Part shown: positions 7,418 through 16,593 of the stretch, piece by piece | How positions within the stretch are numbered: position 1 is the first letter of the stretch | How the letters are laid out: each line of letters starts with the position of its first letter | Assembly: GCF_900169075.1 (NCBI RefSeq) | Contig: NZ_LT827015.1 | Coordinates: forward strand, 2,000,158 to 2,064,157 | Reading direction: 5' to 3' | Origin: Chryseobacterium phocaeense | GTDB lineage: Bacteria > Bacteroidota > Bacteroidia > Flavobacteriales > Weeksellaceae | DNA: 64,000 nucleotides | Made by a program: the position numbers and the translations under genes | The notes under the pieces: model-generated | The model's input: the letters and a program-made list of their open reading frames with translations, nothing else | Told to the model about the DNA's origin: nothing | Databases searched by the model: none

Positions 7418-10006
7418 TTAATTTTCAGGTTCTCCGGTTTCAAAAAGATCTCCTATGACGGTGCGGTCATCATCCACAATACCGTCTCCGGTTTCCGGCT
7501 CTTCATACACTTCGGGTTCCTCTTCTACCGGTTCCGGAACCGTTATGTTGATCGTTTTAACTTTAAATTTCGTAAACTGGTTCCCAATTGCCTTTATTCC
7601 TTTTACAGCAATGAACTCATCAATACTGATGGTTTCCGGATCACGGTCTTTTCCTTTGTCTTTGGCAAAAATAATCTCTGCCGTTGCTCCATCGGCCACA
7701 ATCACGTTTTCAATAAACGATTTGGGATGTTCGGAAGGCATAAACGTCTGTAGGTTCACCGTATTTTCCAGCAGGAACCTTTTGATAAAGTACATGTCTT
7801 TTTCCCCGTCATAATAAATGCAGGTTACCGGCTGCTGCGGCTTCCATTTTTCCAGTACCAGGTATTCGTCGTCAAAACGGTTGCCCAGATCGAAAGAAAC
7901 CAGCTTTACTTCACCGTTGGTATTGATGGTCAGAATCCTGTCATCCCCTTTGAAACTTCCCAGAAGTGTTCCTCTCGCATCTGCATTCAGCCTTCTTACG
8001 GTATCATCAAACCAGATCTTGCGGGGAGCCAGTGTAGAAACGCCTTCTTCCTTCAGATCTACTTTCTTCACGGAATATTTGGTGACCAGGTTTCCTTTGG
8101 AATCTCTTCCTTTGATCGCCAGATCGGAGAAATCAATTTCCATTTTATTCTTCCTGATCCTTGGATTCGGTTTTAAAAGAACGGTAACCGTTTCTGCTTC
8201 TCCGTTCGGATTGGCTGAGAAATACAGAGTCTCCGAGCCTTTTTTATCCGAAGCCAGCGGATAATCCGTGTTTCTTGTCACCGCAGTTACGGAAAAACGT
8301 TTCATATAATAAGGACCGTCCCTGCCTTCGCGGTAGATCATGTTATAGACCGTTCTTTTATCATTTTTTTTCCAGATGGCTACATGCAGGATGTCTTTTC
8401 CGACGAATGTTTTGGCATCTACTTTTACCACCTTCATCGTTCCGTCCTTTCTGAAGATAATGATATCGTCAATATCTGAACAGTCAAACAGGTACTGATC
8501 CTTTTTCAAAGAGGTTCCAATAAATCCCTCTTCAAAATTGGCATAGAACTTCTCGTTGGCTACCGCTACTTTTGTGGCATCAATGGTATCAAAAATCCTG
8601 AGCTCGGTCTTTCTCTGTCTGTCTTTACCGTATTTTTTCTGAATGTTTAAATAGTATTCAATGGCATACGCAATCAAATTGGCCAGATGATGTTTCACCT
8701 GCTCTATTTTACCTTCAAGGGCTGCGATGTTTTCTTTAAATTTATCTAAATCGAATCTGGAAATCCTCTTGATCCTGATCTCGGTCAGTTTTAAAATATC
8801 TTCTTCCGTTACCGCCCTTAAAAGATGTTTGGTATGAGGTTTTAGCCCTTTATCAATCGTTTTCAGAACATCTTCCCAGGTTTTTACTTCTTCAATGTCA
8901 TGATAGATCCTGTTTTCGATGAAGATCCTTTCCAGTGAGGAGAAATGCCAGCTTTCCTGAAGTTCGTGAAGCTCTATTTCCAGTTCTTTTTTAAGCAAAG
9001 AAACGGTGTGATCCGTATTCATTTTCAGGATATCGGAAACATTCATGAACATAGGCTTGTCTCCTACGATCACGCACGCGTTCGGAGAAATCGTTACCTG
9101 ACAGTCCGTGAATGCATACAGGGCATCAATGGTTTTATCCGGCGACACATCATTATGAAGATGAACAAGGATTTCCACCTTATCAGAAGTATTATCCTCT
9201 ATCTTTTTGATCTTGATCTTTCCTCTTTCGTTGGCCTTCAGGATAGAATCTATCAGGTCGGTGGTTGTTTTTGAGAAAGGAAGCTCGGAAATAACGAGCG
9301 TGTGCTTGTCGGTTTGGGTAATTCTTGCTCTTGCCCGCACTTTTCCTCCTCTGTGCCCGTCATTATATTCGGAAACATCCAGATATCCTGCGGTGAGAAA
9401 GTCCGGGAAAAGTTCAAATTTCTTTCCTTTTAAGTAAGCCACGGATGCGTTAATCAGCTCATTGAAATTATGGGGAAGAATTTTCGTGGAAAGCCCTACC
9501 CCGATCCCTTCTACCCCCTGTGCCAGAAGCAGCGGGAATTTTACGGGAAGATCAATAGGTTCATTATTTCTTCCGTCATAGGATTTTGCCCATTCCGTTG
9601 TTTTAGGGTTAAAGACCACTTCCAGTGCGAAAGGGGTCAGCCTGGCTTCAATATACCTGGCCGCAGCAGCAGAGTCTCCGGTATAGATGTTCCCCCAGTT
9701 TCCCTGGGTATCTATCAGGAGTTCTTTCTGCCCTATCTGTACCATAGCATCCGTAATGGAGGCATCCCCGTGAGGGTGATACTTCATGGTATTCCCCACG
9801 ATATTGGCCACTTTATTATAACGTCCGTCTTCCAGTTCCCGCATAGAGTGCATGATCCTTCTCTGAACGGGCTTGAGCCCGTCATACACGGATGGAATCG
9901 CTCTATCAAGAATTACATAGGAAGCATAGTCCAGAAACCAGTCTTTATAAAGTCCTGAGACTTTTTTCAAGCTCTCACCTTCGTGCGAGTTTTCGTCTGT
10001 CATCAT
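7418..10006 (-). CDS. parC: DNA topoisomerase IV subunit A-like protein (GyrA/ParC family)
   Basis: An 862-residue type IIA topoisomerase A subunit. The N-terminal breakage-reunion domain shows DRAIPSVYDGLKPVQRRI at 34-51, the quinolone-region motif HPHGDAS near 77-83, and the active-site tyrosine in AARYIEARLTPF (Tyr118). The C-terminal part is a propeller-like DNA-wrapping domain followed by an acidic tail ending VIGDLFETGE. With the B subunit encoded just upstream it should form an A2B2 enzyme that decatenates and relaxes DNA with ATP. Assignment as topoisomerase IV rather than gyrase rests on the shape of the partner gene (a 627-aa short B subunit) and the operon; a separate gyrA would be expected elsewhere. 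Confidence 0.9.
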   Translation of the reverse strand: MMTDENSHEGESLKKVSGLYKDWFLDYASYVILDRAIPSVYDGLKPVQRRIMHSMRELEDGRYNKVANIVGNTMKYHPHGDASITDAMVQIGQKELLIDTQGNWGNIYTGDSAAAARYIEARLTPFALEVVFNPKTTEWAKSYDGRNNEPIDLPVKFPLLLAQGVEGIGVGLSTKILPHNFNELINASVAYLKGKKFELFPDFLTAGYLDVSEYNDGHRGGKVRARARITQTDKHTLVISELPFSKTTTDLIDSILKANERGKIKIKKIEDNTSDKVEILVHLHNDVSPDKTIDALYAFTDCQVTISPNACVIVGDKPMFMNVSDILKMNTDHTVSLLKKELEIELHELQESWHFSSLERIFIENRIYHDIEEVKTWEDVLKTIDKGLKPHTKHLLRAVTEEDILKLTEIRIKRISRFDLDKFKENIAALEGKIEQVKHHLANLIAYAIEYYLNIQKKYGKDRQRKTELRIFDTIDATKVAVANEKFYANFEEGFIGTSLKKDQYLFDCSDIDDIIIFRKDGTMKVVKVDAKTFVGKDILHVAIWKKNDKRTVYNMIYREGRDGPYYMKRFSVTAVTRNTDYPLASDKKGSETLYFSANPNGEAETVTVLLKPNPRIRKNKMEIDFSDLAIKGRDSKGNLVTKYSVKKVDLKEEGVSTLAPRKIWFDDTVRRLNADARGTLLGSFKGDDRILTINTNGEVKLVSFDLGNRFDDEYLVLEKWKPQQPVTCIYYDGEKDMYFIKRFLLENTVNLQTFMPSEHPKSFIENVIVADGATAEIIFAKDKGKDRDPETISIDEFIAVKGIKAIGNQFTKFKVKTINITVPEPVEEEPEVYEEPETGDGIVDDDRTVIGDLFETGEPEN

Positions 10007-10011
10007 CAGTT

Positions 10012-10488
10012 TTAATCGTTTTTCTCTTTATTAGCTATCACTACTTTATTCAGAGAGAGTTTTAAATCATTTATTTCTTTTTTACTCAAATAGGATATTT
10101 CATATTTAAGTATGGTAGAGCCACCATTCCTGCTTGATATGTTAATGTATAATCTTTTGATAAACAAAATTTTTACAAGCTCATAGGAGATCAGTTTATA
10201 TTTTGGAAATTCATCATGAAGGGGCCTGTCCAAAAAGGGGATGATATTCCTGTTCTTAAAGTTCAGTGCTTCCCCATCACTGTCATATTCAAAGATCTGT
10301 CTGCCATTCAGATGAAAAGTTATTAAAAGTATGACTGGAACAATAAGAAAGATATAACTTTCTTCTTCTAAGGCGTTGAACCTGTATTCATTCAATAAAA
10401 ATACGGCGATGCCAAATATGACCATCATAAGCAGAAGCGTATGTACAAAATTGTACACAGAAGCTTTGTTGCGGTTACTAAGTCTCAT
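10012..10488 (-). CDS. Small membrane protein of unknown function between parE and parC
   Basis: A 158-residue protein not recognised as a known family. Two hydrophobic segments at about 13-30 and 42-57 predict a hairpin in the inner membrane, followed by about 100 soluble residues rich in Lys, Asn and Ile. That layout resembles small PH-domain-like membrane proteins, but no diagnostic motif was found. It starts 37 bp after parE and ends 5 bp before the parC start, so it is embedded in the topoisomerase transcript. Interruption of the usual parE-parC adjacency by this gene may be lineage-specific. Confidence 0.7.
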   Translation of the reverse strand: MRLSNRNKASVYNFVHTLLLMMVIFGIAVFLLNEYRFNALEEESYIFLIVPVILLITFHLNGRQIFEYDSDGEALNFKNRNIIPFLDRPLHDEFPKYKLISYELVKILFIKRLYINISSRNGGSTILKYEISYLSKKEINDLKLSLNKVVIANKEKND

Positions 10489-10525
10489 TTTTTTCGTTTT
10501 GTGTCTGGTTGGTTGTTATTAGTTT

Positions 10526-12409
10526 TTAATTCATAGCTTCATCCAATATCTCTTTTTTATCAATATCTGTATCTTCCACTACCAGGTTCTCAAGGATAAA
10601 CACCTGCCTATCCGGTGTATTTTTACCCATGTAGAATTCCAATAGCTGCTCTATGGTCTGATCTTTTCCTACTACCACAGGTTCCAGGCGGATATCTTTC
10701 CCTATAAAATGCTTGAACTCGTCCGGTGAAATCTCCCCAAGTCCCTTAAATCGGGTAATCTCAGGGTTTTTGCCAAGCTCATTCAATGCTTTTATTCTTT
10801 CCATTTCTGTATAGCAGTATCTGGTTTCCTTTTTATTTCTAACCCGGAACAATGGGGTCTGAAGAATATAAAGGTGTCCGTTTTTGATAAGATCCGGGAA
10901 AAACTGAAGAAAGAACGTGATCATCAGAAGACGGATGTGCATCCCATCCACATCGGCATCGGTAGCAATAATCACCTGGTTGTATCTGAGATCTTCCAGA
11001 CTTTCTTCAATGTTCAGGGCAGCCTGCAGAAGGTTGAATTCCTCATTCTCGTACACCACTTTTTTAGTCAGCCCGTAGCAGTTCAGCGGTTTCCCTTTCA
11101 GGGAGAATACGGCCTGCGTTTCCACGTCTCTGGATTTTGTAATAGATCCGGATGCGGAATCTCCCTCGGTGATGAAGATCTGGGTTTCTCCTTTTCTTTC
11201 GTTTTTCTGATCGTTATAGTGCTGTCTGCAGTCGCGCAGTTTTTTGTTGTGCAGAGATACTTTTTTGGCTCTTTCTCTTGCCAGCTTCTGAATTCCGGAA
11301 AGTTCTTTTCTTTCTCTTTCGGAGATGAGGATCTTTCTCTGGATCGCCTCGGCAATTTCAGGATTTTTATGGAGGAAATTATCCAGTTTACTTTTCAGGA
11401 AATCAATAATAAAGGTCCTTACTGTGGGTCCGTTGGGTCCCATATCATTGGATCCAAGCTTGGTTTTGGTCTGGGATTCGAATACGGGTTCTTCCACATT
11501 TATGGAAACCGCTGCAATAATAGACTTTCTGATATCTGATGCATCAAAATTCTTATTGAAAAATTCGCGGATCGTTTTTACATAGGCTTCACGGAAAGCA
11601 TTAAGATGCGTTCCCCCCTGCGTGGTATTCTGTCCGTTTACAAAAGAAAAATACGTTTCCGTCTGTGATTTGTCAGAATGCGTGATCGCTACTTCTATAT
11701 CATTATCTTTCAGGTGAATAATGGAATAGAGAATTTCATTTTCCATTTCTTCCTCCAAAAGATCTTTAAGACCGTTTTCAGAATAGTAGGTTTCCCCATT
11801 GAAAAGAATTTTAAGACCGGGATTCAGATACGCATAGTTGCGCAGCATTTTCTCGATATATTCTTTTCTGTATTTGAAATGAAGGAAGATTTCACCATCA
11901 GGAATGAAAGAAATTTCAGTCCCGTTACGGTCTGAGGTGTCTCTTTCTTCGTGGTTCTCGGTGATGAGACCTCTGGAAAATTCCGCCACCTTCATTTTTC
12001 CTTCACGGAAAGATCTTACCCGGAAGTACTCTGAAAGTGCATTGACCGCTTTGGTACCTACCCCATTCAGACCTACGGATTTCTTGAAGGCTTTACTGTC
12101 GTACTTTCCTCCCGTATTCATTTTGGAAACGGCATCTACTACTTTTCCCAAAGGAATTCCACGGCCAAAGTCACGGATACTGACTTTACCGTCATCCAGT
12201 TTTATTTCAATTCTTTTCCCTGCCTTCATTCTGAACTCATCAATGGAGTTATCCAGGATTTCTTTCAGGAGAATGTAAATACCGTCATCTGCGGAAGACC
12301 CGTCTCCGAGCTTCCCGATATACATTCCGGGGCGCAGACGGATGTGTTCCTGCCAGTCGAGGGTTCTGATATTATCTTCGGAGTAGATTGGATTTATTTC
12401 TTGTGACAT
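10526..12409 (-). CDS. parE: DNA topoisomerase IV subunit B (ATPase subunit)
   Basis: A 627-residue GHKL-ATPase subunit. Visible are the ATP-binding Asn motif in [10 protein letters not shown], the G1/G2 loops DFGRGIP and [14 protein letters not shown], a GGTHLNAF transducer motif, and the Toprim motifs EGDSASG and [12 protein letters not shown]. ParE supplies ATP-driven strand passage for the topoisomerase IV holoenzyme. The start at Met6 of the longer frame (12409) is preferred because the sequence [15 protein letters not shown] then begins at the usual place for the family. It faces away from the sensor kinase gene at 12551, with which it shares a 140-bp divergent promoter region. Confidence 0.93.
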   Translation of the reverse strand: MSQEINPIYSEDNIRTLDWQEHIRLRPGMYIGKLGDGSSADDGIYILLKEILDNSIDEFRMKAGKRIEIKLDDGKVSIRDFGRGIPLGKVVDAVSKMNTGGKYDSKAFKKSVGLNGVGTKAVNALSEYFRVRSFREGKMKVAEFSRGLITENHEERDTSDRNGTEISFIPDGEIFLHFKYRKEYIEKMLRNYAYLNPGLKILFNGETYYSENGLKDLLEEEMENEILYSIIHLKDNDIEVAITHSDKSQTETYFSFVNGQNTTQGGTHLNAFREAYVKTIREFFNKNFDASDIRKSIIAAVSINVEEPVFESQTKTKLGSNDMGPNGPTVRTFIIDFLKSKLDNFLHKNPEIAEAIQRKILISERERKELSGIQKLARERAKKVSLHNKKLRDCRQHYNDQKNERKGETQIFITEGDSASGSITKSRDVETQAVFSLKGKPLNCYGLTKKVVYENEEFNLLQAALNIEESLEDLRYNQVIIATDADVDGMHIRLLMITFFLQFFPDLIKNGHLYILQTPLFRVRNKKETRYCYTEMERIKALNELGKNPEITRFKGLGEISPDEFKHFIGKDIRLEPVVVGKDQTIEQLLEFYMGKNTPDRQVFILENLVVEDTDIDKKEILDEAMN

Positions 12410-12500
12410 ATATGATTTCAGCAAACATACAAAAGTACGAAATTGTACAAAATTATCCGAATTTTTTCAGTCTGAATTTTTCAATATTCAGTTATAAAGA

Positions 12501-12531
12501 TTGTGTTATTATCAATCAAATTATATATTTA
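12501..12531 (+). promoter_or_regulatory. Promoter of the first sensor kinase/regulator pair
   Basis: TTG at 12501-12503, a 20-bp spacer, and TATATTTA at 12524-12531 match the Bacteroidota TTG-N19/20-TAnnTTTG promoter with one mismatch in the last base. The same elements with the same spacing occur at 19461-19491 in front of the paralogous kinase gene, and about 50 bp of surrounding sequence are nearly identical, which supports function and shared ancestry. The GTG start at 12551 lies about 15 nt after the expected transcription start. Confidence 0.65.
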
Positions 12532-12550
12532 CAACATTATTCAATACCAT

Positions 12551-15472
12551 GTGAAAAAAATATTTATTTTTCTTTTATTTTCCTGCATAGAACTGTTTTC
12601 ATCATTATTTCCTGCCCAGATTCCCGGAATGATCAATTATAATGAAGAAGACGGCCTGAACAGCTCATATACATACCGTCTGAAACAGGACCGCAACGGA
12701 TTTATATGGATAGGCAGCGACAACGGATTATTCAGGTTTGACGGTAAGGAATTCAAACAGTATGGTAAAAACGAAGGACTGAAAAACGTTGACATTATAT
12801 CCTGTGAACCCCTGCCCAATGGCGAGATCTTTATCCTTCCCTTTCTGAATGATTTTGCTTATCTGAAAAACGGCAGGGTGATCAATTTAAATATCAATAA
12901 TTATGTAAAAAACCAGTTTTCGGGATCGATCCCTAAAATAATCAGCAACGGAAACAGGCTTTATCTGTACGGCAACGGTAATCCTGAAAATATTTTTATC
13001 TACGAAAATGGAAAAGTAAGAAAGACCCCGATTCTTTTAAATTACAGAGGAAGAGAGTTTGAAACTATAAAATTTGACTTCCGAACGAACCATCTCTATT
13101 TAAACCAACCACAGAAAGGCAAAATTCTCGCATACAATATGATGACCGGGAAAGAAAAGGAAATAAAAATCAATCCGGGAGCAATTATCTGTGAAAAGGA
13201 TGATCTTTTTGTGTTTAACAATCAAGGACGGATAGATATTTATCAGCTAACCAACGCATATACCATCAGGAAAATTCATACTTATCACACAAAGGAGGAC
13301 GTGTTCTACGGGATGATCGACAAAAACAATAAGCTGTGGCTGAATATACAAAACGGAGGTGTATTATACTTTGACCAGCCCTTACAGAAACCCGGAAAAG
13401 AATTTGCAGAACCCGTCAAAATACTGGGTGAATATGTGATCAACAATGTTCTGACAGATCAGGATGATAATGTATGGTTCAATTCAAGGAACAGCGGTGT
13501 ATTTTTCATTACCAAAACACTGTTTGCCAACTACATCAGATCTTCTGTAAAAGATAATTCCGAATATATCAAGGCGATTGCCAGGGATGACAACCATATT
13601 ATCCTGGGCTACAACAAGTCAGCAGGAGCGATTATCGACAAAAGCGGCAAAATACGGGATATTAATCTGAACAAAAATAGTAAGGATGAAAATAAATCGG
13701 TGTACATCAACGATAATGTTTCTATTTTCGGACTGTCCAATAAAATTATTATTTACGATCTATTCCAAAACAGAAGTACAGAGCTATTGTACAATTCAAA
13801 AAATATTGTTCCTTACAACCGGGATACGGTCCTGTTCTGCACCGCCCAAAATCTGGTATCATACCATTTAAAAACCGGAAAAGCTACAAACCTGCTCAAT
13901 GAAAGGGTATATACGGCTCTTCCCTACACAAAAGAAAGCTTGTTTACGGGGAATTTCAGCGATCTGTACAAACTGAATATCAGGACGGGAAAAAAGACTT
14001 TATTTCTGAAAGGGTACTATTTTACAGACCTCAAAAAATTAAGGGATGATCTGTATGTGGGAGCCACCAACCTCAACGGGATCATTATTTTCAATGAAAA
14101 AGGCATTGTCAGGAAGATTGAAAAGAAAGATGGATTAATAGACGACCAGATAAAAAAAATAGAGATTGAAAATAAAAATACGTTCTGGGCAAGTACCAGT
14201 TCCGGGATATCCAGAATTGAACTCACAGGCAGTAAATTCCTTATCAATAATTTTACGCAAACGGATGGCCTTCCTTCCAATGCTGTTGCGGGCTGCGTCA
14301 TAAGGAATGATACTGCTTTCATCGGTACCTCCAAAGGGCTGGGAGTATTTTCTATCAAAAAGCTGTTAACCCAGGAAAAATTCATCCATAAAAAAGTTAT
14401 TATCAATTCCGTAACCATTAAGGATAATGAATATTACCATCTGAATGAAGACCTCACCGGTTATACCGACCACCCTATCACTTTCAACCTAAGTTTTCCC
14501 GATTATGCCTCGCAGGGAAAAATAAGTTACAAATACAAAGTGGAAGGACTTGATGATGTGTGGCAGGTCAGCAGTTCCCCGAAGATCATATTCAACTCCA
14601 TTCCACCCGGAAAATATATTTTCAGCGTGTATGGCCTTGGCTATAACGGTAAACAGTCTTATACTTCCTCTAACCTTTATTTTGAAATCAAACCAAAATT
14701 CTGGCAGACCTGGTGGTTCAAACTTTTGCTGGCGGCCATTGCCATAGTTATGATTTCCGCTCTCATCAATTCCTATCTGCAGAAAAAAAGAAATAAAAAA
14801 CTGGAACAATTTTACCACGAAAAAAAGATTGCGGAATTGGAGCTGCAGGCCATTAAAGCACAGATCAATCCTCACTTCATTTATAACTGTCTTAATTCTA
14901 TTAAGTTTCTGCTGTTAAAAGAAGATTATAAAGAGGCGGATAATTACCTGGATATTTTCTCAGATCTGATCCGGAAGACCCTTTATTATTCGGAAAAAAC
15001 ATTTATGCCCATAGAAGAAGAGATTGCCTATCTGTCCCTGTATCTTGACATGGAAAAACTGCGCTGGGATGAGGCCTTCGACTATAAAATATACATTTCT
15101 GAGAATGTCAGTAAAAGCTGGGTGATTCCATCGTTGCTGATACAGCCTTTTGTAGAAAACGCCATCAAACATGGAATTTCAGCCTTAAGAAACCGGAAAG
15201 GCCACATTATAATTTCTTTTGATCAGCAGGATTCAACACTGTGCATTACGATTGAAGATAACGGTACAGGTATTAAAAATGAACCGCTTACCAGAAAAAA
15301 TTCCTTTGGATTGAAATTATCCAGAAAAAGGATTAAAACCTTCCAGCAGCTTTTTGAAACCGATATCAGTTTGGAAATCATCAATCTTTCTGAACAAAAA
15401 AGACGAGGAACACAAGTTAAACTATACATTGCACCATATGAAAACCAAAACACGAATCTGCATCATCGATGA
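12551..15472 (+). CDS. Propeller-type sensor histidine kinase, LytS-like (copy 1)
   Basis: A 973-residue membrane sensor. Order: signal peptide (1-24, before QIPGMINYNEEDGL), a large extracytoplasmic domain of two-component-regulator propeller repeats (first repeat DRNGFIWIGSDNGLFRFDG), a Y_Y_Y-type Ig-like domain near 640-710, one membrane helix at about 721-743, a short coiled coil, and a LytS/His_kinase domain with phospho-accepting His775 in INPHFIYNCLNS, then a GHKL ATPase part with ENAIKHG and EDNGTGI. GTG is preferred as start because the paralogue at 19511 begins at exactly the homologous GTG and because the promoter lies over the further upstream ATG at 12503. It overlaps its LytTR response regulator by 35 bp. 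The signal sensed is unknown. Confidence 0.9.
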   Translation: MKKIFIFLLFSCIELFSSLFPAQIPGMINYNEEDGLNSSYTYRLKQDRNGFIWIGSDNGLFRFDGKEFKQYGKNEGLKNVDIISCEPLPNGEIFILPFLNDFAYLKNGRVINLNINNYVKNQFSGSIPKIISNGNRLYLYGNGNPENIFIYENGKVRKTPILLNYRGREFETIKFDFRTNHLYLNQPQKGKILAYNMMTGKEKEIKINPGAIICEKDDLFVFNNQGRIDIYQLTNAYTIRKIHTYHTKEDVFYGMIDKNNKLWLNIQNGGVLYFDQPLQKPGKEFAEPVKILGEYVINNVLTDQDDNVWFNSRNSGVFFITKTLFANYIRSSVKDNSEYIKAIARDDNHIILGYNKSAGAIIDKSGKIRDINLNKNSKDENKSVYINDNVSIFGLSNKIIIYDLFQNRSTELLYNSKNIVPYNRDTVLFCTAQNLVSYHLKTGKATNLLNERVYTALPYTKESLFTGNFSDLYKLNIRTGKKTLFLKGYYFTDLKKLRDDLYVGATNLNGIIIFNEKGIVRKIEKKDGLIDDQIKKIEIENKNTFWASTSSGISRIELTGSKFLINNFTQTDGLPSNAVAGCVIRNDTAFIGTSKGLGVFSIKKLLTQEKFIHKKVIINSVTIKDNEYYHLNEDLTGYTDHPITFNLSFPDYASQGKISYKYKVEGLDDVWQVSSSPKIIFNSIPPGKYIFSVYGLGYNGKQSYTSSNLYFEIKPKFWQTWWFKLLLAAIAIVMISALINSYLQKKRNKKLEQFYHEKKIAELELQAIKAQINPHFIYNCLNSIKFLLLKEDYKEADNYLDIFSDLIRKTLYYSEKTFMPIEEEIAYLSLYLDMEKLRWDEAFDYKIYISENVSKSWVIPSLLIQPFVENAIKHGISALRNRKGHIIISFDQQDSTLCITIEDNGTGIKNEPLTRKNSFGLKLSRKRIKTFQQLFETDISLEIINLSEQKRRGTQVKLYIAPYENQNTNLHHR

Positions 15473-16169
15473 TGAGAAACATGGGAGAGATTATATTGCC
15501 CTTTTACTGAAAAAAGAGTTTCCTGAGTTTGAGATTGTTTTTCAGGCCTCAAATATTGAAGATTCCTATAAAAATCTTTTAAAAATTACCCCGGACATTA
15601 TTTTTTTAGATATCCAGCTTAATGAGAGTACAGCCTTTGATCTGTTATCAAAATTCAATAAAATTCCCTCACAGATCATTTTTATTACGGCTTATGAAAA
15701 CTATGCCATCCAGGCCATCAGGAACGGAGCAACCGATTATCTTTTGAAACCCATCAAAAAAATAGATTTTATTGTTGCGGTCAACAAGGCTTTGGAAAAT
15801 ATAAAAAAAACACAGCCTGTGCATACCAATCCCCTGCAGGATAATAAAGTCATTCTTTCTACCCTTCAGGGATTCAAAGTCATCAATATTGCCGATATCG
15901 TCCGTTGTGAAGCAGATTCAAGCTATACGACGTTTTATCTGATCAATAAAACGAAAATAATGGTATCCAAAACGCTCCATGAATTTGAACTGACCCTTCC
16001 CGAGCTTAATTTCTTCAGAATACACCACAAGCACCTGATTAATGTGGATCACCTTCAGGAATATATTAAAGGCAGAGGCGGACAGGTTGTGATGAGTGAC
16101 GGCTCCGTTCTGGATGTATCTTTCCGAAAAAAAAATGAATTTCTTCATAAAATAGGGAATACTGATTAA
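15438..16169 (+). CDS. LytTR-type response regulator (copy 1)
   Basis: A 243-residue regulator with an N-terminal receiver domain (IIDDE at 9-13, phospho-acceptor Asp58 in IIFLDIQ) and a C-terminal LytTR DNA-binding domain from about 140, recognisable by VRCEADSSYTTFYL and FFRIHHKHLINVDHL. It starts inside the 3' end of the kinase gene, a 35-bp overlap, so the pair is translationally coupled; the start matches the paralogue at 22410. Its likely targets are the CACTTACTA direct repeats at 16183-16214 just downstream, and possibly the matching sites at 23176 and 26605. Confidence 0.92.
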   Translation: MKTKTRICIIDDEKHGRDYIALLLKKEFPEFEIVFQASNIEDSYKNLLKITPDIIFLDIQLNESTAFDLLSKFNKIPSQIIFITAYENYAIQAIRNGATDYLLKPIKKIDFIVAVNKALENIKKTQPVHTNPLQDNKVILSTLQGFKVINIADIVRCEADSSYTTFYLINKTKIMVSKTLHEFELTLPELNFFRIHHKHLINVDHLQEYIKGRGGQVVMSDGSVLDVSFRKKNEFLHKIGNTD

Positions 16170-16182
16170 AAATTTTCCTTTT

Positions 16183-16253
16183 CGCATTTACTTTCCCGGC
16201 CTACGCACTTACTAGTTGTTCCTGTTTTTTATTAAAGCTCTTCTTTATTTTCG
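16183..16253 (+). promoter_or_regulatory. Putative LytTR operator and promoter in front of the Pro-rich GG peptide
   Basis: Two direct repeats, CGCATTTACTT (16183-16193) and CGCACTTACTA (16204-16214), are spaced exactly 21 bp apart (core CATTTA at 16185, CACTTA at 16206). A -7-like element TATTTTCG at 16246-16253 starts 40 bp after the start of the second core, and the peptide ATG is at 16278. The same repeat core, period and -7 distance recur at 23176-23265 and 26605-26693. Direct repeats with a period of two helical turns are the known binding mode of LytTR regulators. That the adjacent regulators bind here is inference. Confidence 0.65.
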
Positions 16254-16277
16254 TCATGTTAACCAAAAAAAATTATC

Positions 16278-16481
16278 ATGAAAAAAATCACGGGAAAAGT
16301 CCTTAAGAAAAAACAAATGAATTCTATTGCAGGTGGAACCGCTTTTATTACGCCAAGTAGTCCGGGGGCAATTAATCCAGCCCAGCCACCTATTGTTCTA
16401 AATCCCAACCAACCTATTGGCGGGATTCCAGCTATCTACACAATGCCATGGGGAGGTCTTCCATGGGTAGAGCCCAAATAA
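16278..16481 (+). CDS. Pro-rich double-glycine leader peptide
   Basis: A 67-residue secreted-peptide candidate. Residues 1-20 look like a double-glycine leader: basic MKKITGKVLKKKQMNSIAGG, similar to the LNKKQ..I.GG leaders of the other small peptides in this window. The core (21-67) is rich in Pro, Gly, Ile and Asn (NPAQPPIVLNPNQPIGG) with two Trp (PWGGLPW) and no Cys, so it is not a disulfide bacteriocin or lanthipeptide. It is placed between a putative LytTR operator and a strong hairpin, upstream of a secreted protease. No modification enzyme or C39 exporter lies beside it. A signalling peptide, an antimicrobial or a RiPP precursor handled elsewhere are possible. Confidence 0.7.
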   Translation: MKKITGKVLKKKQMNSIAGGTAFITPSSPGAINPAQPPIVLNPNQPIGGIPAIYTMPWGGLPWVEPK

Positions 16482-16492
16482 TGATGATTGTG

Positions 16493-16527
16493 AAACACAT
16501 TCCAGCCTGTGGGCCGGAATGTGTTTT
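16493..16527 (+). terminator. Hairpin after the Pro-rich peptide gene (terminator or attenuator)
   Basis: AAACACATTCC (16493-16503) pairs with GGAATGTGTTTT (16516-16527), with GC-rich continuation in the loop flanks, followed by a T-rich stretch. It sits 12 bp after the peptide stop and about 70 bp before the protease gene, so it should end or damp transcription from the peptide promoter. Confidence 0.7.
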
Positions 16528-16593
16528 AATTTATCCCAATATTCGTTGCCGGATTGTTCAGACGTATAAAAACTTTTAATCTAAACTATAACT

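Noticed and set aside
7455..9958. Several plus-strand open frames opposite parC
   Set aside because: They are shadows of the conserved parC frame, with low-complexity Ser/Phe-rich translations and no family motifs.
10874..11935. Plus-strand open frames opposite parE
   Set aside because: Shadow frames of a well-conserved gene; translations carry no recognisable motif.
12503..12550. Upstream ATG extension of the first sensor kinase
   Set aside because: It overlaps the promoter, and the paralogous kinase starts at the homologous GTG; the extension lacks signal peptide features.
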